Shown: piece by piece, positions 54,893 through 63,760 of the stretch
How positions within the stretch are numbered: position 1 is the stretch's first letter
Layout of the letters: each line of letters begins with the position of its first letter
NCBI RefSeq assembly: GCF_030252325.1
Contig: NZ_CP126981.1
Location: 4,588,001 to 4,652,000 of the forward strand
Reading direction: 5' to 3'
Length of the DNA: 64,000 nucleotides
Source: Candidatus Mycobacterium wuenschmannii
Lineage (GTDB): Bacteria > Actinomycetota > Actinomycetes > Mycobacteriales > Mycobacteriaceae
The notes under the pieces: model-generated
What the model was told of the DNA's origin: nothing
What the model saw: the letters and a program-made list of their open reading frames with translations, nothing else
Database searches by the model: none
Translations under genes and position numbers: made by a program

Positions 54893-55558
54893 GTGGTCCA
54901 GATCGCCGATAAAGTCGACCCGCGCCCAGCGCGTTCTCGCGCCCGCCTGTTGGAGGCCGCCACCGCCCTGCTGCGCACCGGTGGCCCGAGCGCGGTGACC
55001 GTGGACGCCGTGACGCGGGGCGCCAACGTCGCCCGCGCCACCCTCTACCGCCACTTCCCGAGCGGAAATGACTTGCTCGCAGCGGCTTTCAGCGGCTTGA
55101 TACCTCCCGCGCCGACACCGTCGGACGAGGGCACCCTGCGCGATCGGTTGATCGCGGTCGTCCTGGACTTCGGCAAGTCGATCGCCGAGCGGCCGAGCAT
55201 GGTGATGGCGATGAGCTGGCTGGCGCTGGGGCGCGACCTGGAGCACCTGCCGGAATCGGATCACAGCCGGACCGCCGACAGCCCCGCGATCAGCACCCTG
55301 CGTCAGCGCATCGCCCAGCAGTACGCGGCCCCATTTGACGCCATCTTCGACAGCCCCGCCGCCGCCGAACTCGGCGACATCGACCGCACCCGGGCGATCG
55401 CGCTGCTGATCGGCCCGGCGGTGCTGGGCCGGCTGTCGACCCTGCCCGACTTCGACTACCGTGACTGCGCGCAGGCCGCCGTCGACGGCTTCCTGCATGT
55501 GCAACGCGCCCAGAACGAAGCGGTCACGAAAGCTCGTAACGAATCGGCAGGTGCTTGA
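54893..55558 (+). CDS. TetR-family transcriptional regulator
   Basis: A 221-residue TetR regulator. Helix-turn-helix: AVTVDAVTRGANVARATLYRHFPSGNDLLAAAF (about residues 36-68) after RARLLEAATALLRTGG. The start is unclear: the GTG at 54893 overlaps a strong GGAGG (54889-54893), and an in-frame ATC at 54902 lies at ideal distance, so a rare ATC start is possible. It follows mftG by 30 bases and its last 35 bases overlap the convergent P450 gene. It is a candidate to bind the palindrome in front of the P450 and esterase genes. Confidence 0.85.
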   Translation: MVQIADKVDPRPARSRARLLEAATALLRTGGPSAVTVDAVTRGANVARATLYRHFPSGNDLLAAAFSGLIPPAPTPSDEGTLRDRLIAVVLDFGKSIAERPSMVMAMSWLALGRDLEHLPESDHSRTADSPAISTLRQRIAQQYAAPFDAIFDSPAAAELGDIDRTRAIALLIGPAVLGRLSTLPDFDYRDCAQAAVDGFLHVQRAQNEAVTKARNESAGA

Positions 55559-56774
55559 GCCCGCCGACGAACGTCGTCGAGATCAACTCCGGATCACCGT
55601 TCAGCTCAATCGATTTCAGTCGCGGTAGTAATTCGGTGAAGAAGCTGTTCACTTCCATCCGGGCCAGCGCGGCGCCCAGGCAGAAGTGCACGCCGTAGCC
55701 GAACGCCAGGTGCTTGTTCGGGTCGCGCCCCACGTCGAAGCGGAACGGATCGTCGAAGATCTCCTCGTCGCGGTTGCCGGAGACGTAGGACAGGTATACG
55801 GATTCGCCCGCGGCGATCGGCACGCCGCGGATCGTGGTGTCGACGGTGGCGGTCCGCATGAATTCCTTGACCGGCGTCACCCAGCGGATCATCTCCTCGG
55901 TGGCCAGGGGCATTAGATCGAGGTTGTCGCGCAACCGATTTCGTTGGTCAGGGTTGTCGATCAACGCCTGCAGGCCGCCGGCGATCGTCGCGCTGGTGGT
56001 GTCGTGACCGGCGGTGGCGATGATCACGTAGTAGGAGGCGGTGTCCATGTCGGACAGCGGTTCGCCGTCCACGCGGGCGTTGGCGATCGCCGAGGTCAGG
56101 TCGTCGGTCGGGTGCTCGCGCCGGGACGCGGTGAGCGCGGTGAAGTAGCCGAAGAAGTCCAGTAGCACTTGGAGCTGTTCCTCGATCGTCGCGCCGCGCT
56201 TGAACTCGTCGTCGTCACCGCCGAACAGCTCCTGCGTCAGGGACAGCATCCGGGGGAAGTCGGACTCCGGCAGACCGAGCAACGACATGATCACGTAGAG
56301 CGGATAGTTCACCGCGACCTCTTGAACGAAGTCACATTCGCCGCCGGCGGCCATCATCTTGTCGACGTAGATCTTGGCCAGCTCGTCGACCCTGACCTTG
56401 AGCGCCCGCATTGCCTTGGGGCGGAACCAGTCCGCGCCGATGGCGCGCACGACGCGGTGCTGCGGATCGTCCATGTGGATCAGGGTGCGCAAGCCGATGC
56501 CGGTTTCCTGGAGTTCGCGCGCCTTATCGTCGGCCTCGGCGGCGGCCAGCAGGGGCCGGGGCTCGTTGATGAATAGATCGTTGGCCCGCTCGATCTCCAT
56601 GATGTCGGCGTGCTTGGTGATGGCCCAGAACGGGCGGTATGGCGCGCGGTCGACCAGCGACACCGGCGCGTGCGCGCGCAGGTGGGCCAGCGCCGTGTGC
56701 AGCCGGGATTCGTCGGCGTACGACGTCGGATCAGCGAAAACTTCTGCGGCCTTGTCCTTGATGGGTGCGCTCAT
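55524..56774 (-). CDS. Cytochrome P450
   Basis: A 416-residue soluble bacterial P450. The I-helix oxygen-activation motif is AGHDTTSATI near residue 250, the ExxR pair lies in ATEEMIRWVTPV near 290, and the haem-binding loop is FGYGVHFCLGAALARME near 360 with the Cys ligand. The ATG at 56774 fits MSAPIKDKAAEVFADPTSY; the frame is open further upstream into the divergent promoter but carries no similarity. The CYP family number cannot be assigned by eye; substrate is unknown. The ferredoxin reductase at 45.4 kb could support it. Divergent from a lipoprotein esterase gene. Confidence 0.92.
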   Translation of the reverse strand: MSAPIKDKAAEVFADPTSYADESRLHTALAHLRAHAPVSLVDRAPYRPFWAITKHADIMEIERANDLFINEPRPLLAAAEADDKARELQETGIGLRTLIHMDDPQHRVVRAIGADWFRPKAMRALKVRVDELAKIYVDKMMAAGGECDFVQEVAVNYPLYVIMSLLGLPESDFPRMLSLTQELFGGDDDEFKRGATIEEQLQVLLDFFGYFTALTASRREHPTDDLTSAIANARVDGEPLSDMDTASYYVIIATAGHDTTSATIAGGLQALIDNPDQRNRLRDNLDLMPLATEEMIRWVTPVKEFMRTATVDTTIRGVPIAAGESVYLSYVSGNRDEEIFDDPFRFDVGRDPNKHLAFGYGVHFCLGAALARMEVNSFFTELLPRLKSIELNGDPELISTTFVGGLKHLPIRYELS

Positions 56775-56803
56775 CTGCCCTCTCACCTGCCGGGTCCGGT
56801 TTT

Positions 56804-56815
56804 TGACACGTGTCA
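56804..56815. promoter_or_regulatory. Perfect palindrome in the P450/esterase divergent promoter
   Basis: TGACACGTGTCA is a 12-base perfect palindrome placed 30 bases from the P450 start and 67 bases from the esterase start. A TetR-type or bZIP-like dimer site is likely; the TetR gene next to the P450 is the natural candidate for its regulator. Confidence 0.6.
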
Positions 56816-56881
56816 GACATAGTCTCTGTGATCGCCGATTGTTTGATAACCGCTTTCCGGGAATCCGTAGGCTGTCGTTTC

Positions 56882-58513
56882 GTGTCGGCAAGATCGCTCC
56901 GCAGCAGGGCCATCGTGGTGATGGCGGCCCTGCTGGTTGCGGCATGCGGCCAGGAAGCGGTGGTCAAGCCCCGCAAGGCCGAACCGGCCTACGCCGGACC
57001 GCTGGATGCCGGCGTGGTGAGTACCGCAATGGGATCGATCCGCGGTCAGGTCGCATCGGATTACCGTGTGTTCCAAAGCATTCCGTACGCCGAGCCCCCG
57101 GTCGGGCCGCTGCGCTGGCAGGCGCCGCGGCCGGCGGCCCGGTGGTCGGGCATGTTGGATGCCACCAAGGCCGGGCCGCAATGCATGCAGGACACCGGTC
57201 TCAAGCCGGGGGTGGGCAAGCCGACCAGCGAGAACTGCCTGACACTCAACGTCTGGACTCCGCCGCGCAGCCAGCACGGCGAGAAGCGCCCGGTGATGGT
57301 CTGGATCCACGGCGGGGGCTTCGTCCAGGGCAGCGGCGACATCTATCACTCGCGTTGGCTCGCGGCCAAGGGCCACGTCATCGTCGTCACAATCAACTAC
57401 CGGCTCGGCGCGCTGGGCTTCCTGGCGCACCCGTCGCTCGGCCCGCCCGGCACCGTCGGCAACTACGGACTGGCCGACCAGCAGGCCGCGCTGCGCTGGG
57501 TCCGCGACAACATCGCCGCGTTCGGCGGCGACCCGAAGAAGGTCACCATCGCCGGCGAGTCTGCGGGCGGAATGTCGGTGTGCGACCACCTGATTGCGCC
57601 GGGTTCGGCCGGCCTGTTCCGCGCGGCCATCATCCAGAGCGCGCCGTGTCAGGCGCAGGCCGAGGTGGAGTTCGGTCAGAAGCAGAGCCTCGACTACGCG
57701 ATCGCCGCCGGCTGCCGCAATCCGGCGACCACCGCGCGCTGCCTGCGCGCGCTGCCAGCGACTCGGCTCGAAAGACCGCCCTGGTACTACTTTCTCGGCG
57801 ACTCCGATGCGTTGTCCGGCCCGGTGACCGGGACGCCGGCGCTGCCGGACAACCCGGTGGCGGGGTTCGCCGCCGGCCGAGCCGCCCGCGTTCCGGTGTT
57901 GATGGGTGTCAACCACGACGAGTTCACCCTGTTCGCGGCGCTGCGGGCCGCGAAGCTCCATCGGGGTGTCAGTCCCGGCGAGTACCCGCGGGTTCTCGAC
58001 GACATCTTCGGCGCCGACGGCGCTCCGGTGCTGGCGCACTACTCGCCTGATCGCTACGGCGGCGACGTCTCGCTGGCCTACTCGGCCGCTGCCACCGACG
58101 GTGTGTTCTCTTGTGTGGCAGACAGATTGGCCGATTCACTGAGTCGCAATGCTCCCGTCTACGCCTACGAGTTCGACGACCCACACGCGCCAGAACCCGA
58201 CTTCCTCAGGCACGCACCGTTTCCCGTCGGCGCCAGCCATTCGCTGGAGTTGCGTTATCTGTTCAGCATGGGCGGCGCGCCGCCGCTCGATCCCGCGCAG
58301 CAGGTGCTGTCCGACCAGATGATGAGCTACTGGAGCCACTTCGTCACCAACGGCTCGCCGAAGGCTGCCGGCCTCCCCGACTGGCCCGCCCAGGACGGCA
58401 ACCCCGAGCACGATGTCTGGATGTCGTTGCGGCCCGGTGGAAGTCAGGTCAGCACAGACTTCGGGGAGCAACACCAGTGCCCGTTCTGGTCGACGTTGAA
58501 AGGTAAGCAGTGA
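56882..58513 (+). CDS. Lipoprotein carboxylesterase (type-B esterase)
   Basis: A 543-residue carboxylesterase/cholinesterase-family hydrolase. The GTG at 56882 gives a basic start followed by SRAIVVMAALLVAAC, a lipoprotein signal with the lipobox Cys at residue 22. Oxyanion loop: WIHGGGFVQGSGD; nucleophile elbow: GESAGGMSV near residue 230; Glu/Asp in GVNHDEFTLF and His in VGASHSLELRYLF complete the triad. It should hydrolyse ester bonds outside the membrane. The frame also extends upstream to 56810, but that start overlaps the palindrome and lacks a lipoprotein signal. Overlaps the next start by 4 bases. Confidence 0.88.
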   Translation: MSARSLRSRAIVVMAALLVAACGQEAVVKPRKAEPAYAGPLDAGVVSTAMGSIRGQVASDYRVFQSIPYAEPPVGPLRWQAPRPAARWSGMLDATKAGPQCMQDTGLKPGVGKPTSENCLTLNVWTPPRSQHGEKRPVMVWIHGGGFVQGSGDIYHSRWLAAKGHVIVVTINYRLGALGFLAHPSLGPPGTVGNYGLADQQAALRWVRDNIAAFGGDPKKVTIAGESAGGMSVCDHLIAPGSAGLFRAAIIQSAPCQAQAEVEFGQKQSLDYAIAAGCRNPATTARCLRALPATRLERPPWYYFLGDSDALSGPVTGTPALPDNPVAGFAAGRAARVPVLMGVNHDEFTLFAALRAAKLHRGVSPGEYPRVLDDIFGADGAPVLAHYSPDRYGGDVSLAYSAAATDGVFSCVADRLADSLSRNAPVYAYEFDDPHAPEPDFLRHAPFPVGASHSLELRYLFSMGGAPPLDPAQQVLSDQMMSYWSHFVTNGSPKAAGLPDWPAQDGNPEHDVWMSLRPGGSQVSTDFGEQHQCPFWSTLKGKQ

Positions 58514-58863
58514 GCACACCCGAGCCCGCCGGCTTCGCCGACGAGTGGGCCGCGGCCTGGAACCGGCGCGACGTCGACGCCGTGCTTGCGCACTTCCACG
58601 ACGACGTCGTGTTCACCTCGCCGATCGCGGCCGACGTGGCGCCCGGCTCCGGGGGAGTGGTGTACGGCAAGGCGGCGCTGCGCGAATACTGGTGCGCCGC
58701 AATGGAAGCCGTGCCCGACCTGCACTTCGACATCGTCGGCGTGTACCGCGGTGTGTCGACGCTCGTGATCCACTACCGCAACCAGAAGGGCGGTCTGGTC
58801 AACGAGGTGCTCGAGTTCGACGGCGCCCTGGTGCGCCGCGGTCACGGGACGTATCTGGTCTGA
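58510..58863 (+). CDS. SnoaL/NTF2-like protein
   Basis: A 117-residue protein with the cone-shaped NTF2-like fold: DEWAAAWNRRDVDAVLAHFHDDVVFTSPIAADVAPG, then YGKAALREYWCAAMEAVPDLHFDIVGVYRGVSTLVIHYRNQKG. Members include ketosteroid isomerases, polyketide cyclases and many small proteins of unknown role. GTG at 58510 overlaps the esterase stop by 4 bases, so it probably works with that enzyme or with the nearby P450 in modifying a lipid or steroid-like substrate. Its end is 3 bases from the end of the convergent PGRS gene. Confidence 0.82.
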   Translation: MSTPEPAGFADEWAAAWNRRDVDAVLAHFHDDVVFTSPIAADVAPGSGGVVYGKAALREYWCAAMEAVPDLHFDIVGVYRGVSTLVIHYRNQKGGLVNEVLEFDGALVRRGHGTYLV

Positions 58864-58866
58864 CGC

Positions 58867-61800
58867 CTACGGGTGGTTGGCGCCGTTCGGACCGACCGCA
58901 GTCAGGCCGGTGCCCGTATTCCCGCCGCTGATGACCACGGTGCCCGCGGTGCCGTTGCCGCCGGTCTGACCGACGCCAGTTCCACTGCCGCCGCTGCCAC
59001 CCGTTGCGCTGTCGTTGGTGGCGGAGCTGTTCGCGTTGATCGCCGCGACCCGGCCAAGCGCGCCGGTGCCGCCGTGGCCGCCGTCTGCGCCAGAACCGCC
59101 CGCGCCGCCGGTTGCGGTGCCGCTTGCCACCGCATTGGTGCCACCGGCGGAGATGATCGAGCCGCCGCCGTGCCCACCGGCGCCGCCGTCGGTGGCGTCA
59201 CCACCCGCGCCGCCGATGGTGACGCCGCTCGCCGTTCCGCCGGATCCACCCGCCAAGTTGCCGAACGGATCGGTGGAAGCGCCGCTTTCGATGTAGGTGG
59301 CGCCGCCCGCACCGCCGGTACTGCCCACGCCGGTGGCATCGCCGCCTGCACCTCCGGTTGCTTCACCGAAGCTTGATCCCGAGGGTCCTCCCACAACGAC
59401 CGCTCCGATACCGCCGTCGCCGCCGACCCCGCCGTCGCTCCCGGTTCCGCCGTCGCCGCCGGTCCCGAAAGCGGTGTGGTTCAGACCGTCGATCGTGCCG
59501 GTCGTGGAGAGGGTGCTGGTGACTTCGACTCCGCCTCGACCGCCGTCGCCACCGGTGCCTCCCGTGAGACCTGCGCCGCCGTCCCCGCCGGTGGCGGTGC
59601 CGCCGACAATGGTGCCTCCGTTGTCGGTGTCGACCAGGCCGATGCCACCCCCGCCGCCTTGACCTCCGGTACCCGCGCCGCCATCACCACCAAGCGCGGT
59701 GCCACCAGTGATCGTGCCGGCGTTAGTGGTTTGGATGCTGCCGAGCCCGCCCGCTCCGCCGGTCCCGCTATCAGTGCCCGCGCCGCCGTCGCCCCCCGTG
59801 GCGCTGCCGCCAGTTATGGTGCCGCCACTCATGACGTTGATTACGCCGTTGCCACCGTCGCCGCCCTGACCCGCGTCGCTAGCCGCGCCGCCGACGCCGC
59901 CGAGGGCGGTACCGCCGCTGGTGCTACCTGCGACCACGGCCTGGACCTGACCGCGTCCGCCATCGCCACCCACGCTGCCGCTGCCGCCGCCGGTTCCGCC
60001 GTCCCCGCCGGTGGCGGAGCCGCTGGCCTCTCCCGCTCCAGTGGTGATGATTCCGCCCGCACCGCCGTCGCCGCCCTGGCCGCCGTCACTGCCCGCGGCG
60101 CCGTCGCCACCGAAGGCCGTACCCCCGGCGATGCCGCCATTGCTCCCGATGGAGCCGTTACCGCCGTGACCGCCGGTGCCGCCGGTGGTCCCTGCGGCGC
60201 CATCGCCACCGGTGGCGCTACCAGTTGCAGTGCCTCCAAAGCCCTGGACTGCGCCGATGCCGCCGTTGCCGCCGGTCGCCCCGGCGCCGCCTGACCCGCC
60301 GTCCCCGCCGGTGGCGATCCCGCTGGCGGTCCCCGACGAATTGCTCTGGACTTCGCCGATGCCACCCGCGCCGCCGGTGCCGCCATCGGTGCCGTCGCCA
60401 CCGGCGCCACCAGTAGCAACGCTTGCCTCATCACCCGCGGTACCAGTAAAGCTGTGAATCTGCGCTTCTCCACCGGATCCGCCCGTCGCACCTGCTCCAC
60501 TGCCAGTGCCGCCGGCCCCGCCGTTGGCGGTTCCCGCGGCGTTGCCGCCCTCGGCCTGAACCGCGCCTTGGCCGCCCGTGCCGCCAATGCCGCCATCGGC
60601 ACCCGCGCCGCCGTCCCCTCCGGTAGCGGTTCCGATACCGGAGTATCCATTGGAGCCGGTGACCCCGCCGATCCCACCATTGCCGCCGGTGCCACCGAGG
60701 CCGGCCGCGTCGCCGCCGTCACCGCCAGTGGCATCGCCGTCAGCCTGGCCGCCGCTGGTCGCGAGAACCGCGCCAATCCCGCCGTCACCGCCGGTACCTC
60801 CACCGCCGGAGCCATCGCCGCCAGCGCCGCCTGTCGCCGTGCCGGTCGCTGCACTGCCGGTGCCGTCGCTCTCCAGTAGCGCCGACCCGCCGACGCCGCC
60901 GTTGCCGCCGGCGCTTCCGTCGAGCCCGCCAGTGCCCGCGCCGCCGACCCCACCCGCACCGCCGGCCGCTGTGCCGCTGGCGGTGCCGTCATCGGATCCC
61001 AGGACCACTGCGCCACCGCCGCCACCGCCCCCGCCTCCGCCGTGGCCGACTCCGGTGGCAGTTCCGAGACCGCCCGCGCCGCCGTCACCGCCTAGGCCGC
61101 CGGTGGCTCCAGTACCGACGCTCGCGCCGTTGCCGCCGTCGCCACCGTTTCCACCGCTGCCGAAATCACCCTGTGCGCCGGCCAATCCGGCGGTGCCGGA
61201 CGTGGCGGATGTACTGCCGGCCGCGCCCGCCGCACCACCGTCGGCGCCGGCTCCCGCAGTGGTTCCGGACATGCCGCCGATACCACCGGTGCCGCCGTCG
61301 CCGGCGGCTTGGCCGGTACCGCCGAACGAGACGGCGTCCGGATTGCCGAGGGCGCCCGTGCCGCCATTGCCGCCGTCGCCGATGTCCCCGCCGGTACCGC
61401 CGACGCCACCGTTGCCGCCGACGCCGAAGTAGCCGCTCTTGCCGCCGTCGCCGCCGATTCCGGCATTCCCGCCGTTACCCCCGATGCCGCCGTCGCCACC
61501 GTGGCCGTTCGACGCGAAGGCGGCGAAGTCGCCGGTCGCCCCGGTGCCGCCGGTACCACCGTCGCCGCCGTCGCCGCCAGCCCCGCCAAGTCCGCCGTCG
61601 CCGTAGAGCGCCGCGCTAGATCCGCCGTCCCCACCGATTCCGCCGATGCCGCCGTTGCCGCCGAGTCCGCCAATGCCGGTGTTCGTGAAGTCGCCAAGGG
61701 TGCCGGTGTCACCGGTCGAGCCAGTGCCGCCGGCCCCACCTTGGCCGCCGATGCCGAACAGGAAGCCGGTGACATTGCCGCCGTCGCCGCCGTCTCCGCC

Positions 61801-62496
61801 GAGGCCGGTTCCGTCGTCGGCGAACGTGCCGATGCCGCCCATGCCACCGATGCCGCCGAAGCCGAAGGCGGTGTCGCCGCCATCGCCGCCGTCGGCGCCC
61901 AGGCCGCCCATGCCGCCGATCCCGCCGTCACCGAAATAAGCGGTCCCGCCGTCCCCGCCGTCGACTCCGGTCAGGGTGCTGCTCCAGCCGTCGCCGCCGT
62001 CGCCGAACCAGAGACCACCGGCGGTGCCGTCGGGGGCGCCTTCGATGCCGTCGGTGCCGTTGCCGATCAGGAACTGGCCGAACAGGGTGTTGAGGTTGTC
62101 GTTGAAGGCGACGGTGCCCGGGCCGAAGAAGGAGGTGCCGTCGATCCATTGCTGGTCGAAGGTGTGGATGGGTTCGTAGATGAACTGGGCATACATCTGG
62201 GCGAAGTCGCCGGTCGTCGCCGCTGCGCTGGACGGATCGACTGCGAACGCCGCGTCCAACGCCGAATCGAGATTGGCCACCCAACTGGTCCAGTCCGCAC
62301 CCAGCACCGGGTCGAGGCTGGCCAGCGAGTTAATGATCGGATCGATGATCGCGTCCAGCCCGTCCGCATGTGCCGGCGGTGCGCTGGCCAGCGGCGACAA
62401 TCCGAACGCCACCACAGCTCCGGCGCTGGTGCTCCAGCCGATCAGGCGACCCCTCCGCGCTTGTGACTTCATGAACCATCCGCGACCATCGGCCAT
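58867..62496 (-). CDS. Secreted Gly-rich PGRS-repeat protein with Sec signal peptide, no PE domain
   Basis: A 1209-residue protein. The ATG at 62496 follows AGGGG by 6 bases; an in-frame TTG at 62502 and ATG at 62472 are less likely. The N-terminus contains KSQARRGRLIGW, a hydrophobic stretch SAGAVVAFGLSPLASAPP and a likely cut after AHA, a Sec-type signal peptide, and not the PE domain (about 95 residues with a Pro-Glu motif) of PE_PGRS proteins. A roughly 100-residue domain follows (ADWTSWVANLDSALDAAF, then LFGQFLIGNGTDGIEG, like the GRPLIGNG linker of PE_PGRS proteins). From about residue 180 to the end there are GGxGG repeats (GGDGGTGGIGG). No catalytic motif is seen. It should be exported to the cell envelope; the role is unknown. 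Confidence 0.85.
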   Translation of the reverse strand: MADGRGWFMKSQARRGRLIGWSTSAGAVVAFGLSPLASAPPAHADGLDAIIDPIINSLASLDPVLGADWTSWVANLDSALDAAFAVDPSSAAATTGDFAQMYAQFIYEPIHTFDQQWIDGTSFFGPGTVAFNDNLNTLFGQFLIGNGTDGIEGAPDGTAGGLWFGDGGDGWSSTLTGVDGGDGGTAYFGDGGIGGMGGLGADGGDGGDTAFGFGGIGGMGGIGTFADDGTGLGGDGGDGGNVTGFLFGIGGQGGAGGTGSTGDTGTLGDFTNTGIGGLGGNGGIGGIGGDGGSSAALYGDGGLGGAGGDGGDGGTGGTGATGDFAAFASNGHGGDGGIGGNGGNAGIGGDGGKSGYFGVGGNGGVGGTGGDIGDGGNGGTGALGNPDAVSFGGTGQAAGDGGTGGIGGMSGTTAGAGADGGAAGAAGSTSATSGTAGLAGAQGDFGSGGNGGDGGNGASVGTGATGGLGGDGGAGGLGTATGVGHGGGGGGGGGGAVVLGSDDGTASGTAAGGAGGVGGAGTGGLDGSAGGNGGVGGSALLESDGTGSAATGTATGGAGGDGSGGGGTGGDGGIGAVLATSGGQADGDATGGDGGDAAGLGGTGGNGGIGGVTGSNGYSGIGTATGGDGGAGADGGIGGTGGQGAVQAEGGNAAGTANGGAGGTGSGAGATGGSGGEAQIHSFTGTAGDEASVATGGAGGDGTDGGTGGAGGIGEVQSNSSGTASGIATGGDGGSGGAGATGGNGGIGAVQGFGGTATGSATGGDGAAGTTGGTGGHGGNGSIGSNGGIAGGTAFGGDGAAGSDGGQGGDGGAGGIITTGAGEASGSATGGDGGTGGGSGSVGGDGGRGQVQAVVAGSTSGGTALGGVGGAASDAGQGGDGGNGVINVMSGGTITGGSATGGDGGAGTDSGTGGAGGLGSIQTTNAGTITGGTALGGDGGAGTGGQGGGGGIGLVDTDNGGTIVGGTATGGDGGAGLTGGTGGDGGRGGVEVTSTLSTTGTIDGLNHTAFGTGGDGGTGSDGGVGGDGGIGAVVVGGPSGSSFGEATGGAGGDATGVGSTGGAGGATYIESGASTDPFGNLAGGSGGTASGVTIGGAGGDATDGGAGGHGGGSIISAGGTNAVASGTATGGAGGSGADGGHGGTGALGRVAAINANSSATNDSATGGSGGSGTGVGQTGGNGTAGTVVISGGNTGTGLTAVGPNGANHP

Positions 62497-62511
62497 GACC
62501 AACCCCTATCA

Positions 62512-62563
62512 GCGTCCTCTGAGGCTTTTCTCCTGTAAATCACAGGAAGCTCAGGTCAGACGC
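62512..62563 (-). other. Hairpin in the 5' untranslated region of the PGRS gene
   Basis: Three nested stems: GCGTC 62512-62516 with GACGC 62559-62563; TGAGGCT 62520-62526 with AGCTCA 62548-62553 (one bulge); TCCTGT 62531-62536 with ACAGGA 62542-62547 around a 5-base loop. It ends 5 bases from the ribosome site (62503-62507), so it may control translation or messenger stability. The gene's promoter must lie further upstream. Confidence 0.5.
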
Positions 62564-62617
62564 TAGGCAGATGGACACCGCAGAGATACAGGGAAATCCC
62601 TTGCATTTGGCCCGCAG

Positions 62618-63094
62618 TCAGCCGGCCGGCGTCACCCAGGTGGTGATGTCGGCATGCACGACCTCATCACCGCTGCGATCGGTGATGCTGACCGGCACGA
62701 CAATGTCGATGCCGTCGGTGATCTGAGTGAAGTCCGGCAGGTCCAACTCGGCGCGGGCCAGCAGCGACGTCGTGGCCTTCCCTAGGTACTGGACGTTCAT
62801 CGCTTTCGGTATCCAGCGGTGGCTGCGGGGGACCGTCGCCTCCATCAACATGCCCATCGCCACCTCGGCCGCATTGCACGACGCGATAGCGTGCACGGTG
62901 TGCAGGTGGTTGTAGACGAAAAACCATTTGGGCACCCGCACCTCGGCCAGGCCGGGTTCCATCCGCACCACGTGCGGCAGCACCGACGCGAAGTATGGGA
63001 CCCGGGCCATCGCCGCGATCGAGAACAACCGACTTCCGCCGGGGGTGCCGGACAGCTGCCGCCAAGCGGCATAGGTGCTGGTCGAGCTCGTCAT
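62618..63094 (-). CDS. DUF4442 hotdog-fold thioesterase-like protein
   Basis: A 158-residue protein of the DUF4442 family (hotdog fold related to PaaI-type thioesterases). Family-like segments are VRVPKWFFVYNHLHTVHAIASCNAAEVAMGMLMEATVP and WIPKAMNVQYLGKATTSLLARAEL. Many mycobacterial genomes have it just before the S10 operon. It may hydrolyse or bind an acyl-CoA, but activity is not established. A perfect palindrome lies 10 bases upstream of the ATG. Confidence 0.85.
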   Translation of the reverse strand: MTSSTSTYAAWRQLSGTPGGSRLFSIAAMARVPYFASVLPHVVRMEPGLAEVRVPKWFFVYNHLHTVHAIASCNAAEVAMGMLMEATVPRSHRWIPKAMNVQYLGKATTSLLARAELDLPDFTQITDGIDIVVPVSITDRSGDEVVHADITTWVTPAG

Positions 63095-63104
63095 AGCGGC
63101 TCAC

Positions 63105-63120
63105 CTTACTCTGGAGTAAG
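63105..63120. promoter_or_regulatory. Palindromic operator upstream of the DUF4442 gene
   Basis: CTTACTCTGGAGTAAG: perfect 7-base half-sites around a 2-base centre, 10 bases before the DUF4442 start. Sites of this kind are common for TetR regulators of lipid genes. The regulator is not identified. Confidence 0.6.
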
Positions 63121-63160
63121 TAATGCCTGGCAGGTGTCGCGGGAGCGGCTCCGGACAGAT

Positions 63161-63440
63161 TTGGCCCGTACCGCGTTCTAGGGCATACTGTTCGGGTTGC
63201 CTTGAGCCGGGTTAGCGCCTGGCCGGGCATACGACCAGCGTCCACACGGACGCATCCGGTCCCAATCTGGAGCGTGACCATTTCGGTCGCTAGCCAGGCT
63301 GCGCGAGGGCGACACACCCGACCGCGGGGGCCGGTGGACCAAGACAGGTAAACAGCGGCGCAACAACCGGGCCAGCACCTGATCGTGCCAACGATTGGGC
63401 CCGGCAGGAAACCGGGTCTCGACCTGGAGAGTGAGGAAGC
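63161..63440 (+). promoter_or_regulatory. Promoter and leader of the S10 operon
   Basis: A possible promoter is TTGGCC (63161-63166) with TACTGT (63186-63191), 19 bases apart. The following leader of about 240 bases has no gene. It contains the motif CGACACACCCGACCGCGGGG(G) at 63310-63330, almost identical to that in the rpsL leader. In other bacteria the S10 leader is bound by L4; no L4-type structure could be assigned here. Confidence 0.5.
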
Positions 63441-63746
63441 GTGGCGGGACAGAAGATCCGCATCAGGCTCAAGGCCTACGACCACGAGGCCATTGACGCC
63501 TCGGCGCGCAAGATCGTCGAGACGGTTGTCCGTACGGGCGCCAGTGTGGTTGGCCCAGTGCCGCTGCCGACAGAGAAGAACGTGTACTGCGTTATTCGCT
63601 CACCGCACAAATACAAAGATTCGCGGGAGCACTTCGAGATGCGCACTCACAAGCGCCTGATCGACATCCTTGACCCGACCCCGAAAACCGTTGACGCGCT
63701 GATGCGCATCGATCTGCCTGCCAGCGTCGACGTCAACATCCAGTAG
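63441..63746 (+). CDS. rpsJ: 30S ribosomal protein S10
   Basis: S10 (NusE) is part of the 30S head and also of antitermination complexes with NusB. It has 101 residues: [63 protein letters not shown] are family-typical. GTG start after GAGAGTGAGGAAGC. First gene of the S10 operon. Confidence 0.98.
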   Translation: MAGQKIRIRLKAYDHEAIDASARKIVETVVRTGASVVGPVPLPTEKNVYCVIRSPHKYKDSREHFEMRTHKRLIDILDPTPKTVDALMRIDLPASVDVNIQ

Positions 63747-63760
63747 GAGAGCTGCGAGTA

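Noticed and set aside
59015..62466. Long plus-strand open frames rich in Pro, Ser or Arg across the PGRS gene
   Set aside because: They are reverse-complement images of GGxGG codon repeats; they have no ribosome sites or recognisable domains, whereas the minus frame has a ribosome site and a signal peptide.
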